A DNA stretch of 64,000 nt from CAZRAL01 sp964598005 (lineage in GTDB: Bacteria; Pseudomonadota; Gammaproteobacteria; Burkholderiales; Usitatibacteraceae). The translations under genes and the position numbers were made by a program. The stretch covers positions 4,274 to 68,273 of the forward strand of contig CAZRAL010000009.1 of assembly GCA_964598005.1 (NCBI GenBank), read 5' to 3'. The notes under the pieces are model-generated. The model did no database searches. It was not told the DNA's origin and saw only the letters and a list, made by a program, of their open reading frames with translations. Each line of letters begins with the position of its first letter. The stretch's first letter is position 1. Below are positions 8,146 through 16,883 of the stretch, in pieces.

Positions 8146-8757
8146 ATGAATCTGCTTAAAGCAAGCCATTTCACTATCGCCGCAATGTTTCTTGCTACCC
8201 CCGTATTGGCTCAAGCCCATGAGGATAACCATGAAAAGGGATCGGGCAAAATCGCCGAACACTGGAAAGCGGCAGATAAAAACAGTGATGGCAAACTCAG
8301 CAAGGAAGAAGCTGCCGCATTACCGCGCCTGGCCACACACTTCGACGAAATCGATACCGACAAAGACGGTTTCGTTACCTCGGCAGAGCTGCACGCTACC
8401 ATGAAAAACCGGCATGGCCAACACGCCATGCAGCATCTCGACAAAAATGGCGATGGGTTGATCAGTCGCGAGGAAACCATTGCGAAACCCAGATTGGTGC
8501 AACATTTCGATGAACTCGATACCAACAAGGATGGATCCTTATCAAAGGACGAGTTGAAAGCCGGACATCGGAAAGTGCGCCAGGCCCGGTTTGCAAAAAT
8601 CGACCAAAATAACGATGGCCACATTAGTCTCCCAGAAGCAGAATCCTCGGCACCCATGCTCGCCAAGCATTTCACCACGATCGATACCAACGGCGATGGC
8701 TTTTTAACGCCGGAGGAATTACAAGCTGCCCATCGAAATCATCATCCCAAAAACTAA
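8146..8757 (+). CDS. Periplasmic EF-hand calcium-binding protein
   Basis: 203 residues with a good site AAGGAG before the ATG. A signal peptide (residues 1-24) ends AQA. Six calcium-binding loops of DxNxDGxxxxxE type begin at residues 44, 70, 99, 125, 153 and 180, spaced 26-29 residues, alternating DKN- and DTN-type loops as in three paired EF-hands. Histidines are abundant at both ends of the mature protein. Likely a secreted calcium buffer or sensor; partner unknown. It is monocistronic, transcribed divergently from the ompR/envZ pair. Confidence 0.88.
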   Translation: MNLLKASHFTIAAMFLATPVLAQAHEDNHEKGSGKIAEHWKAADKNSDGKLSKEEAAALPRLATHFDEIDTDKDGFVTSAELHATMKNRHGQHAMQHLDKNGDGLISREETIAKPRLVQHFDELDTNKDGSLSKDELKAGHRKVRQARFAKIDQNNDGHISLPEAESSAPMLAKHFTTIDTNGDGFLTPEELQAAHRNHHPKN

Positions 8758-8881
8758 ATTTAGGGGCAGATTAGCCCTATCTTGATACCGCTCCCCTGCC
8801 CTTACCCACTGATACACATCGGAGGGCAGATGGTGCAGGGGTCAGCTATAATTCTTCAAGGTCTATTTTTCCCTTGATGCC

Positions 8882-9589
8882 TTGAAGATTATCGCTCTTG
8901 AAACCTGCACCGATCAATGCTCGGTCGCCATGCTGCGCGATGATCAAATTGCATTGCACCATGCCGATGACGAGCAGCCCAATTCCGATACGCTTATCCC
9001 ACTTTTACGCCTAGCTCTACAGCAAGCTGACTGCACATTGCAAGATATGGATGCCATTGCTTTTGGTCAAGGGCCGGGATCGTTCACCGGGGTTCGTATC
9101 GCGTGCAGTGTCGCGCAGGGCCTGGCTTTTGGCGCGGCTAAACCGGTGATTCCTGTTTGTACCTTGCTGTCGCTGGCAGAGGCCAGCGGCGCAAATAAAG
9201 TGATAACAGCACTAGATGCACGTATGGGCGAATATTATTTTGCTGCTTATGCACGCGACCCATGTGACGATACCCTTTGGCGCACGATTATTGCGCCCTC
9301 TTTATGCCACCCTAACGCCATGCCCGAATTACCGGGTCATGGCTGGAAAGGGATAGGCAGCGGATTCGATGCAGGCCCTTTTCTCGCCGCTTGTTACGAT
9401 GGGCAGTTGCAGGAAATTATCTTGCAGGCCGTGCCTTCCGCCCGCGAAATTGCGCACCTCGCTGCAATCGCCTGGCGGCGCGGTGAAGGCGTGCCTGCGG
9501 AACAGGCAGCCCCCTTATACCTTCGCAATAAAGTCGCATTGACGATGGCTGAACGAGCGCACACAAATAATACATTGCGTGGGGGCTAG
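8882..9589 (+). CDS. tsaB: tRNA threonylcarbamoyladenosine biosynthesis protein TsaB
   Basis: 235 residues, starting MKIIALETCTDQCSVAML. The start codon is TTG at 8882; the nearby ATG at 8877 is out of frame. The motif GQGPGSFTGVRIACSVAQGL (near residue 61) is diagnostic of the TsaB/TsaD ASKHA fold. TsaB is the scaffold partner of TsaD and TsaE in making t6A37 on ANN-decoding tRNAs. It is followed two bases later by rimI, a very common pairing. Confidence 0.93.
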   Translation: MKIIALETCTDQCSVAMLRDDQIALHHADDEQPNSDTLIPLLRLALQQADCTLQDMDAIAFGQGPGSFTGVRIACSVAQGLAFGAAKPVIPVCTLLSLAEASGANKVITALDARMGEYYFAAYARDPCDDTLWRTIIAPSLCHPNAMPELPGHGWKGIGSGFDAGPFLAACYDGQLQEIILQAVPSAREIAHLAAIAWRRGEGVPAEQAAPLYLRNKVALTMAERAHTNNTLRGG

Positions 9590-9591
9590 GC

Positions 9592-10080
9592 ATGAATGCC
9601 GTGCTGGCCCATTCCACGCTTCTGGAGTTGCGATTCCGGCCACTTGTCGAAGCCGATATACCGGCGGTAGTGGCTATCGAGAAAAACGTTTATGTTTTTC
9701 CCTGGACGGTCGGTAATTTCAGCGATTCACTTCTCGCTGGATACCATTGCTGGGGCTGTTGGCACGGAGAAAATTTGATCGGTTATTCAATCATGATGAC
9801 TGCCTTGGAAGAGGCTCACCTGTTCAATATTGCGGTGGCGGCCCCTTGGCAAACGCAAGGAATTGGTGCCCATATACTGCACCTTGCTATCAAACAAGCC
9901 AGAAAATCGGGCTGTAACACGATGTATCTCGAAGTGCGCCCCTCCAATATCCCTGCGCGGCGACTGTATGACCGGTTTGGCTTCCAGCAATTGGGAGTCC
10001 GACGCGATTATTACCCCACACTCACCGGCCGGGAGGACGCGTTGTTCCTAAGTTTTAATTTAAACGAACCTCTATCATGA
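9592..10080 (+). CDS. rimI: Ribosomal protein S18-alanine N-acetyltransferase RimI
   Basis: 162 residues, GNAT fold. The acetyl-CoA binding loop is in LFNIAVAAPWQTQGIGAHIL (Q-x-x-G-I-G), and the C-terminal EVRPSNIPARRLYDRFGFQQ is typical of RimI. It acetylates the N-terminal alanine of ribosomal protein S18. It sits two bases after tsaB, and its stop overlaps the next ATG (ATGA), which marks an operon tsaB-rimI-udg. Confidence 0.92.
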   Translation: MNAVLAHSTLLELRFRPLVEADIPAVVAIEKNVYVFPWTVGNFSDSLLAGYHCWGCWHGENLIGYSIMMTALEEAHLFNIAVAAPWQTQGIGAHILHLAIKQARKSGCNTMYLEVRPSNIPARRLYDRFGFQQLGVRRDYYPTLTGREDALFLSFNLNEPLS

Positions 10081-10871
10081 GACAAGACGAAGATTTTTTG
10101 CGCGAACTCGATCTGTGGCCCTTATTCAAGTTGCAGCAAGCACACAACCTCGCGGTAACACCGACTCCTTCGAATAAAAACGCCTGGGAGGCAATAACAC
10201 ACCTGACCGAGAGTCCACCACTCGGAAAAACATCCGCGTCAAAACCAATTAAGCAAATTCTCCCGGCAACTTCATGCGTCACCGATTCCATTCGCAGTCA
10301 GCATATCGCTACCCTGGACTGGGAAGAATTGCGGAAGGAAGCCACATCTTGTCAAGCCTGCAATCTGTGCAAACAGCGCAAACAGGCGGTTTTAGGCGTG
10401 GGCGCGCTGGATGCGCCATGGCTATTGGTAGGCGAAGGTCCGGGCGCAGACGAAGACCGCGTGGGAGAGCCTTTTGTCGGCCAGGCAGGCAAACTGCTCG
10501 ATGCCATGCTGGCCGCACTGTCGCTTAAACGCGGACGCGAGGTCTATATCGCCAACGTAGTGAAATGCCGCCCCCCCGGTAATCGTACGCCCACCCTCGA
10601 AGAAGCCAATGCGTGTGCGCCGTTTCTGGATCGCCAGATCGACCTCATTCAACCCAGGTTAATCCTGGCGCTGGGAAAGACTGCTGTCACCCGCTTGACC
10701 GGTTCCGACGCCAGCATGGCGCAGCAACGGGGCAAAATCCATCGCTACCGCAGTATCCCGGTCGTGGCAACCTACCACCCTGCCTATTTGCTGCGAAACC
10801 TACCTGACAAAGCCAAAGCTTGGGAAGACTTATTATTTGCACGGCGTATTTTTACAACTTCGGGCACTTGA
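10077..10871 (+). CDS. Family 4 uracil-DNA glycosylase
   Basis: 264 residues. After about 90 low-complexity residues comes the family 4 core. It has SCQACNLC with two cluster cysteines, the active-site motif GEGPGADEDRVGEPFVGQAG, KCRPPGNRTPTLEEANACAP with the other two cluster cysteines, and the second motif ATYHPAYLLR. Family members carry a 4Fe-4S cluster and remove uracil from DNA. The start overlaps the rimI stop by 4 nt. The long N-terminal extension is seen in proteobacterial members, some of which are annotated as phage-type DNA polymerase domain proteins. Confidence 0.92.
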   Translation: MRQDEDFLRELDLWPLFKLQQAHNLAVTPTPSNKNAWEAITHLTESPPLGKTSASKPIKQILPATSCVTDSIRSQHIATLDWEELRKEATSCQACNLCKQRKQAVLGVGALDAPWLLVGEGPGADEDRVGEPFVGQAGKLLDAMLAALSLKRGREVYIANVVKCRPPGNRTPTLEEANACAPFLDRQIDLIQPRLILALGKTAVTRLTGSDASMAQQRGKIHRYRSIPVVATYHPAYLLRNLPDKAKAWEDLLFARRIFTTSGT

Positions 10872-10951
10872 TTCTTGTAAAATCCGCTGCGAACTCCATT
10901 TACAACCTACATCAATCACGGTTACAACGCTTTTTTTGAATCGGGGAAAAT

Positions 10952-11620
10952 ATGCAAAAGTTTGGTTCTATACTTGTTTTGTCGATGGCCTTGCTGCTGG
11001 CAGGTTGTGGTTATAACGATTTTCAAAGCCGTGACGAAGCGGTAAAAAAAGCGTGGAGCGAAGTGCTGAACCAGTACCAGCGCCGTTCCGATCTTATTCC
11101 CAATCTGGTAGCCACTGTTCAGGGCTTTGCACAACAGGAAAAAGACGTATTGCTCGGCGTCACCACGGCGCGCGCAAAAGTGGGGTCGATCCAGATGACA
11201 CCTGAGCTGGCCAATAACCCGGCTGCATTGCAAAATTTCCAGAAAGCTCAGGGGGAATTGGGCAGTGCTTTGCAGCGGTTGATGGTGGTATCGGAACGTT
11301 ATCCGCAGCTCAAATCAGATGCCAATTTTCGCGAGCTGCAATCGCAGCTGGAAGGTACCGAAAATCGTATTACCGTCGCACGTAGACGCTACATTGATGA
11401 AATTGAAGGGTACAACGTCCTCACGCGTAAATTCCCCACCAATTTGACGGCAATGATGTTTGGCTACTCTGTCAAACCTACTTTTACCGTCGAAAATGAA
11501 AAGGCTATCGCAGTTCCACCTAAAGTCGATTTTGGCACCAAGCCAGCTGCCGAGATTCCGCCCCCCCCAACCGGCAACGCGAATCCGGTCGAAGCCAAGC
11601 CCGCTGCACCAAAACAATAA
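10952..11620 (+). CDS. lemA: LemA family lipoprotein
   Basis: 222 residues. Lipoprotein signal with lipobox LLAGC and acylated Cys19. The LemA core follows: AWSEVLNQYQRRSDLIPNLV then ATVQGFAQQEKDVL, and later ENRITVARRRYIDEIEGYNV. The C-terminus is a proline/alanine-rich tail. LemA proteins are helical-bundle envelope proteins of unclear function, usually encoded beside TPM-domain proteins, as here (two follow directly). Confidence 0.93.
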   Translation: MQKFGSILVLSMALLLAGCGYNDFQSRDEAVKKAWSEVLNQYQRRSDLIPNLVATVQGFAQQEKDVLLGVTTARAKVGSIQMTPELANNPAALQNFQKAQGELGSALQRLMVVSERYPQLKSDANFRELQSQLEGTENRITVARRRYIDEIEGYNVLTRKFPTNLTAMMFGYSVKPTFTVENEKAIAVPPKVDFGTKPAAEIPPPPTGNANPVEAKPAAPKQ

Positions 11621-11697
11621 AATAGTGCACTTTGTATACAATTTTCCCTGTGTTCTCGCGCTTATATGCGAGTACACAACGCGGCATTCTTGACGAA

Positions 11698-12624
11698 ATG
11701 CGTCGCCTTGAAAAAATTCATGCCAACACAATGCCGCGTGCTTTCATTGGCATCCTATTGGTTGGCTTGTTTCAATTTTTTGCATCAAATAGTCAGGCCG
11801 ATGAAGGCGATCCGCAACCCGTTCCACTACTCCAACACAGGGTCACTGATTTAACGGCCACGCTTTCCAAAGCTGAGGAAGCAGATATTGAAACGCGACT
11901 CGGCGAATTTGAAAAACGCAAAGGCAGCCAGATTGCCGTTCTGATTGTGCCGACCACCCAGCCCGAAAGTATTTTCGATTACTCGCTACGCGTGGCCGAA
12001 AGCTGGAAGTTGGGCCGTAAGGGCGTTGACGATGGGGTATTGTTCGTTGTTGCAAAAAATGACCGCAAAATGCAAATCTTGACTGGACCGGGATTATCTG
12101 GCTCGCTCACCGACGCGATGTCCAAACGCATTATCAGCGAAGTTGTTTCACCAAAATTTCGCTCTGGCGATTATGCAGGTGGTATCGCAACAGGCGTAGA
12201 CCGCATCATTTCTGTTATCGATGGCGAAGCACTGCCTGCACCTCCTTCTAAAAGAGTAGCTGTAAAGCATATCGACTATGAAGGATTTATTACCATCGCT
12301 ATTTTTGCCGGATTGTTTGTTGGGACTCTGTTGCGTGCCTTGCTGGGGCGCTTTCTGGGGGCTTCACTGACAGGCGCCGTTACAGGTGCCGCAGCATGGT
12401 GGCTGACCGGCGGACTATTATTCCCTGCTGCCGCAGGTGTCATCATTTTCCTTGTCGTATTGTTAGCGGGATTACCGAGAAATTTATTGAATGGCAGGGG
12501 TAGTACAAGCGGTGGATGGTCCAGTGGCAGTTCCCGCGAGGGATCGTGGTCGAGTGGATCGAGTGACAGCTTTAGTGGCGGAGGCGGCAGTTTTGATGGC
12601 GGCGGCGCCTCAGGCGATTGGTAA
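11698..12624 (+). CDS. TPM-domain (YgcG-like) membrane protein
   Basis: About 308 residues from the ATG at 11698; an ATG at 11731 (MPRAFIGILLVGLF) is an equally good start. Signal/anchor segment, then a TPM domain of about 130 residues (VTDLTATLSKAEEADIETRL through GIATGVDRII), two hydrophobic segments, and a serine/glycine-rich tail ending SFDGGGASGDW, the usual end of YgcG-type proteins. TPM domains (TLP18.3/Psb32/MOLO-1) occur in envelope or photosystem maintenance proteins. It forms an operon with lemA and the next TPM gene. Confidence 0.88.
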   Translation: MRRLEKIHANTMPRAFIGILLVGLFQFFASNSQADEGDPQPVPLLQHRVTDLTATLSKAEEADIETRLGEFEKRKGSQIAVLIVPTTQPESIFDYSLRVAESWKLGRKGVDDGVLFVVAKNDRKMQILTGPGLSGSLTDAMSKRIISEVVSPKFRSGDYAGGIATGVDRIISVIDGEALPAPPSKRVAVKHIDYEGFITIAIFAGLFVGTLLRALLGRFLGASLTGAVTGAAAWWLTGGLLFPAAAGVIIFLVVLLAGLPRNLLNGRGSTSGGWSSGSSREGSWSSGSSDSFSGGGGSFDGGGASGDW

Positions 12625-12634
12625 GGAGTTGTCG

Positions 12635-13135
12635 ATGAACTGGCTTAAACGTTTTTTCCGCCATGTCATGATGTCGCAATTTACCTTGCGCCGCATGTTT
12701 CCTGCCCAAGCGCTTCAGGCCATCGAAAAGGCTGTAGCTGATACTGAAGCAACGCATCGCGGACAAGTACGTTTTGCCGTTGAAGCGGAATTAGCCACTT
12801 GGCAGCTCTGGTGCGGTCTATCAACCCGGCAACGGGCGATAGAAATTTTTTCCCAGTTAGGGGTATGGAACACCGAGGAAAACAACGGTGTACTGATTTA
12901 TGTGCTGCTGGCCGACCGCAAGGTGGAAATTGTCGCCGATCGTGGTATTCACCGGCATGTTGGCAACGAACGCTGGAGCGCCATCTGTAAGGAAATCGAA
13001 CATCATTACCGCAAAGGCGAATTCGCGGCGGGTAGTGTAATCGGGATAAACAAAATTAGCGCTGAGCTGGCGTTTTATTTTCCCGCGAAAGGATTACGCC
13101 TCAATGAGCAACAGGATAGCCCGGTAATTTTATAG
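12635..13135 (+). CDS. Second TPM-domain protein
   Basis: 166 residues. The ATG at 12635 follows AAGGAG with seven bases spacing, which decides the start over upstream in-frame codons. It has a TPM domain without membrane anchor: HRGQVRFAVEAELATWQLWC, then NGVLIYVLLADRKVEIVADR. LemA plus one anchored and one soluble TPM protein is a recurrent three-gene unit. Its 3' end overlaps the convergent lplT gene by 6 nt. Confidence 0.85.
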   Translation: MNWLKRFFRHVMMSQFTLRRMFPAQALQAIEKAVADTEATHRGQVRFAVEAELATWQLWCGLSTRQRAIEIFSQLGVWNTEENNGVLIYVLLADRKVEIVADRGIHRHVGNERWSAICKEIEHHYRKGEFAAGSVIGINKISAELAFYFPAKGLRLNEQQDSPVIL

Positions 13136-14464
13136 GTGGATTCGCTTCTCAAAGTGGCTGGGCGTTTCGCCCTTTTCCATCCCAATCATATGCTCTGAAT
13201 CGCCATGGACACGCTGGTTATAGCGATGCCGGTAGATCACCAAGACCATGGACAGCGAAATAAATGTACCGAATATCACGATCAAGGTATTGATTTCAAA
13301 CTGCATGGACAGCATGAAGCTATAGAAAGCCAGCATCACCAGGATACACAGATTTTCGTTGAAATTCTGTACCGCAATCGAATGCCCGGCGGATAACAAT
13401 ATATGGCCGCGATGTTGCAGCAAGGCATTCATGGGTACAACAAAAAACCCTGCCATAGCGCCGATGAGAACCATCAGTGTATAAACCAGCGCCATATCTG
13501 TCACACCAATCATCGTAATCACCACCAGCCCCATCACCGCCCCTATTGGCAAAACCCGCAATGACTTCCTCAGGGAAACAAGACGGGCTGCTGCTACAGC
13601 GCCGAACGCAATACCGGCGGCAAATACACCCTGAATAATGGAAGCCTCGCTCAGCGCAAGCCCAAGATTTTTTTTTGCCCAGTCCAACATAATAAACTGC
13701 AGCGTGGCACCGGCTCCCCAGAACATCGTGGTTACTGCAAGTGATATCTGTCCCAGTTTGTCTTTCCAGAGCAAGGAAAAAGAACGGGCAAACTGTGCCA
13801 CCAAATGCAGCGGACGGGATTCCTGTTTTTCATAACGTGCCCCGGTATCAGGAATGAATAAATTCAATATCGCCGCAATGATATAAAACGTGAAGATGGT
13901 CGCAATAGCTGCTTCAGCAGGCGTATCGATAGACACTACGGTAAAGGGGGGATGAAGCTGCAGCAGCTGTTCCGAAATTTTCGGACTGATAAGCATCCCC
14001 CCTACCACCGTACCCATAATGATCGACCCGACCGTGAGTCCTTCGATCCAGCCATTGGCAACAACCAGTTTTTCGGGGGGCAACAATTCGGTGAGAATGC
14101 CGTATTTGGCTGGTGAATAGGCTGCTGCGCCAAATCCAACTATGGCGTAAGCGATCAATACGATTGCATAGGGTGTCGCGCCTGCTACCATGAAAAATTC
14201 ATAAAACAGCATCATCAAACACCCACACACTTTAATGGTGTTGGTCATGAACATGACCCGGCCCTTGGGAAAGGCGTCGGCAAAGGGGCCAACAAAAGGT
14301 GCCAGTAAAACATAGGACACGGTAAAGAAAAACTTCACTTGTGGCTTCATCCATTCCGGCACATCGAGCTGAATGAGCAGGGCAAGTGAGGCGATCAGCA
14401 GCGCATTGTCGGCGAGCGAGCTGAAAAACTGCGCTGCCATAATGATGTAAAAGCCTCGTTTCAT
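13130..14464 (-). CDS. lplT: Lysophospholipid transporter LplT (MFS)
   Basis: 444 residues with 10-12 hydrophobic segments. The start MKRGFYIIMAAQFFSSLADN and ALLIASLALL closely follows LplT, which flips lysophospholipids across the inner membrane for re-acylation by Aas. LplT-like loops are present, such as GFGAAAYSPAKYGILTELLP and EKLVVANGWIEGLTV. No aas partner is adjacent. It is convergent with the TPM gene, with six bases of overlap. Confidence 0.9.
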   Translation of the reverse strand: MKRGFYIIMAAQFFSSLADNALLIASLALLIQLDVPEWMKPQVKFFFTVSYVLLAPFVGPFADAFPKGRVMFMTNTIKVCGCLMMLFYEFFMVAGATPYAIVLIAYAIVGFGAAAYSPAKYGILTELLPPEKLVVANGWIEGLTVGSIIMGTVVGGMLISPKISEQLLQLHPPFTVVSIDTPAEAAIATIFTFYIIAAILNLFIPDTGARYEKQESRPLHLVAQFARSFSLLWKDKLGQISLAVTTMFWGAGATLQFIMLDWAKKNLGLALSEASIIQGVFAAGIAFGAVAAARLVSLRKSLRVLPIGAVMGLVVITMIGVTDMALVYTLMVLIGAMAGFFVVPMNALLQHRGHILLSAGHSIAVQNFNENLCILVMLAFYSFMLSMQFEINTLIVIFGTFISLSMVLVIYRHRYNQRVHGDSEHMIGMEKGETPSHFEKRIHL

Positions 14465-14613
14465 TTTTCTTTACGTTTGGACCTATAGAACACAGGCCAT
14501 ACTGTGCCTGCGGTAACGACGGGGTTTTATATCATGATTTTGAAGATACGTAACTGTTAAATAGAAGTTAATCTGGCCGCTGATACTGAAAGAGGCGCAA
14601 GTATAAGCCCATT

Positions 14614-14668
14614 ACATAAAGGTGATGACTGCTCTTTCAGCCACGTTACGCTCTAGTTACCTTTATGT
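14614..14668. repeat. 10-bp inverted repeat in the lplT upstream region
   Basis: ACATAAAGGT at 14614-14623 and ACCTTTATGT at 14659-14668 are perfect inverted arms with a 35-nt spacer. The stretch lies in the roughly 770-bp region upstream of lplT that carries transposon debris. It may be an end of a decayed element or a hairpin; no T-run follows. Confidence 0.5.
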
Positions 14669-14776
14669 TTTTCATATTTCTTATTGGTTTTGTGGCCTCG
14701 CTTATACCGGGATAGATGCACTCCCTTCTAGTGACAGCTGAGCCTGAGCGGTCAGCGGGCAGCTCATCCTTAGTAG

Positions 14777-14887
14777 ATGATCATGACACTCGACACCACG
14801 CGTCTGCGCGCTATTGAACAAATTGAAGCATTTATGCAGGGCACGGCGGCAGTCGGATTTAGCCTGCCCCCGGAATTGGAACGCTAA
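14777..14887 (+). pseudogene. N-terminal remnant of a DDE integrase-type transposase
   Basis: 36 residues, MIMTLDTTRLRAIEQIEAFM then QGTAAVGFSLPPELER and a stop. The pattern LDTxxLxTxEQxxxFLxGTxxVxF is the N-terminus of a common proteobacterial integrase-core transposase. Nothing of the catalytic domain follows. Recognition is by eye, so family placement is tentative. The 14888-15017 stretch after it holds no gene I recognise. Confidence 0.5.
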
Positions 14888-15000
14888 GCCCGAATGTCAG
14901 GTTAAACCAGTTTGCCTACCCGGAATAACGGGCTGTTCCGATTCATCGGCAAGGCGAATTTGCGGCCTTGGCCGACATTTCAGTCTCACACCTTTGCTTG

Positions 15001-15138
15001 AATAAGCATGCGTTCATCTAATGTGAGGTGATTGCATTTTTTGGGCAGACAACATTTTCCTTGAAAAAATGTTGCACTTAGATTTAGTACCCACCCCCAT
15101 TGTCGATCCGTCAAATCGGTTAGATCGGTTAGATACAT
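15001..15138 (-). pseudogene. Mosaic of IS5-like and IS30-like transposase N-termini
   Basis: From the ATG at 15138 the minus strand reads MYLTDLTDLTDRQW, the start of an IS5-type transposase (MYLTDLTDEQW type). About 20 residues later it reads CNHLTLDERMLIQAKV and stops, which resembles the YxHLTxEERxxIQ start of IS30 transposases. So two transposase starts are joined in one short frame. TDLTDLTD comes from a 9-bp tandem duplication. Confidence 0.5.
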
Positions 15139-15238
15139 TAGTTCTCCTTGTTCCAGATAAACAAGAATAAAATGATTTTTTTGGTTAATTGTGCAAATAG
15201 GTTCTTAGATTTCCACCAAAAGGCGCAATTTTATCAAC

Positions 15239-15524
15239 ATGGCCACACCAAACTCATCAGCCATAACCCACGCTGTATCATCGTTTGAGCCTATATCCGG
15301 CTTGACCAACACGGTTGCCCGTCAGCGCCTTAGCGAATACGGTTATAACAAACTGCCGACAGAAGGCAGCCGCTCAGTTTGCCGCATAGCGCTTTCGGTT
15401 GTAAGTGAACCGATGTTTTTGCTACTGTTGGCCTGCTCAGATTTGTACTGGCGTTGGCTTTTGGGTGAACCGCGCGAAGCGGCAATGTTGGGCTTTGCCA
15501 TCGTTTTTATGATGGCTATAAAAC
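15239..15524 (+). pseudogene. 5' fragment of a P-type cation-transporting ATPase
   Basis: About 95 residues from the ATG at 15239. GLTNTVARQRLSEYGYNKLP is the cation-ATPase N-terminal domain, and LSVVSEPMFLLLLACSDLYW plus MLGFAIVFMMAIK is the first membrane hairpin. The homology then stops and the sequence switches, in another reading frame, to the end of nrdJ. All catalytic parts (DKTGT, nucleotide-binding domain) are missing. Confidence 0.75.
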
Positions 15525-15819
15525 AGCTGGTGCCGATGCGCTGCGCGCACCGGTCATTCCCTGTGCCGATGAAATCGCTCCCGATGCACAAATTGCCATG
15601 CAGGCTGCCCTGCAACACTTTGTCGATAATGCCATTTCGAAAACCATCGCCATTCCTGCTACCACTACATTCGCGCAATTTGTTCCTTTGTATCGTTTAG
15701 CTTATGACAGTGGGCTCAAGGGCTGCACCGTATTCGGGCTTAACCCGGTACGCGGCCATGTACTGTCGAGCCACTCTAACCACGACTGCGATTTTTCCCC
15801 AATGCCCACATGCTCATGA
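15525..15819 (+). pseudogene. nrdJ: 3' fragment of adenosylcobalamin-dependent ribonucleotide reductase
   Basis: In the frame that contains the ATG at 15598, the translation runs GADALRAPVIPCADEIAPDA, QIAMQAALQHFVDNAISKTI and YDSGLKGCTVFGLNPVRG before the stop at 15819. This is the C-terminal part of class II ribonucleotide reductase (QAALQxFVDxAISKTIxxP, GLKGCTxFRPN). The catalytic core is absent. It is joined directly to the ATPase fragment upstream, so a deletion must have removed everything between two once-intact genes. Confidence 0.75.
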
Positions 15820-15894
15820 TTTGCGCAAAATCAAATCTCCTATCATTGCTATCGATAACATGAAAATGTAATTATTGAATTTAGAGAGGACATC

Positions 15895-16395
15895 ATGACC
15901 ACGCTCGCAAGTCTGTGTAAGCATCCGGTAAGGGTTGTAACCCCGGAAACAACAATCCGCACTGCCGCCAAGATGATGCGCGAGCACCATATTGGCGCCT
16001 TGGTTGTCGTTGCCGATGAGTCCAACATCTCGAAGCCAATCGGTATCGTTACCGATCGCGATATCGTGGTTGCCATTGTCGCTTTGGATCTGGATCCCGA
16101 CATTTTTCTCATCGATGACCTATTGGATCGCCCGCTGATCGTTGCCCAGACTGAACAGCGGATTCGCGATGGGCTGGAGTTGATGAAATCAAAAGGAGTG
16201 CGGCGTCTGCCCCTGGTCGACAAGACCGGCAAGTTGATGGGAATTATTACACTTGATGATTTGTTGAATGAGCTCGCTCAGGACTTGAAACGTGTTTCAG
16301 ATGTTATCGAGCGTGAAATCAGCTCGGAGTTGATCTTAAGGCCCAGCAAAATACGGGCGCGTCAAAACAAAAATGCAAAAACGAGCGGTATCTGA
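15895..16395 (+). CDS. CBS-domain pair protein
   Basis: 166 residues. Two CBS motifs: residues about 5-65 (HPVRVVTPETTIRTAAKMMR, PIGIVTDRDIV) and 75-130 (VAQTEQRIRDGLELMKSKGV, RRLPLVDKTGKLMGIITLDD). A Bateman module binds adenosine nucleotides and usually senses energy state. A basic tail follows. A GAGAGGA site precedes the ATG. It is followed closely by the host-attachment family gene and a DksA-like gene, a combination that suggests a stress-related set. Confidence 0.9.
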   Translation: MTTLASLCKHPVRVVTPETTIRTAAKMMREHHIGALVVVADESNISKPIGIVTDRDIVVAIVALDLDPDIFLIDDLLDRPLIVAQTEQRIRDGLELMKSKGVRRLPLVDKTGKLMGIITLDDLLNELAQDLKRVSDVIEREISSELILRPSKIRARQNKNAKTSGI

Positions 16396-16419
16396 CTCTG
16401 GCAGATACGGAGAACAAAT

Positions 16420-16850
16420 ATGAAAGCCTCTACATGGATACTCCTGGCAAATTCCGCTCGGGCTACTATTCTGCAGGATCAGGGCGCTGATAAACCACTT
16501 ACAGTCATACGCGATATGCGGCATCCCGAAAGTCGGAAACATGCCCGCGATTTAGTTACTGATCGTCCAAGCCGGTCACAAAGCCCAACTGGCTCGAGCG
16601 CTGCATTAGCGCCCCATACCGATCCGCACCGGAATTCGCTAGAGCATTTTGCCGCAGAAATCTCAAAATGGCTTGACGGTAGTCGGCGACATAATCAATT
16701 TTCCCATTTGATTGTGGTGGCTTCCAACCCTTTCCATGGGGTGTTGCTTAGCCAATTGAATTCACAAGTTAAAAAATCATCATAAAAACAATCGAACGTG
16801 ATTTTAGCGACCTGCCTCTCGACCAATTACGCAATAAATTGACCCATGTT
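16420..16850 (+). pseudogene. Host-attachment (Host_attach) family protein, frameshifted near the 3' end
   Basis: The open frame gives 121 residues (MKASTWILLANSARATILQD; later HFAAEISKWLDGSRRHNQFS, HLIVVASNPFHGVLLSQLN), ending at a TAA at 16783-16785. The sequence continues in another frame as KTIERDFSDLPLDQLRNKLT and stops at 16850, which is the normal C-terminus of the family (about 140 residues). One extra A in the A6 tract at 16771-16776 would restore a single 143-residue protein. So this is either a real recent -1 frameshift or an assembly error. Family members are annotated as required for attachment to host cells; function is poorly known. Confidence 0.75.
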
Positions 16851-16883
16851 TAAGGCTCAAGCCTAATCTTTGCATAAAACAAT

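Noticed and set aside
8758..8800. TAGGG/CCCTA stem after the EF-hand gene considered as terminator
   Set aside because: Only five base pairs and no T-run.
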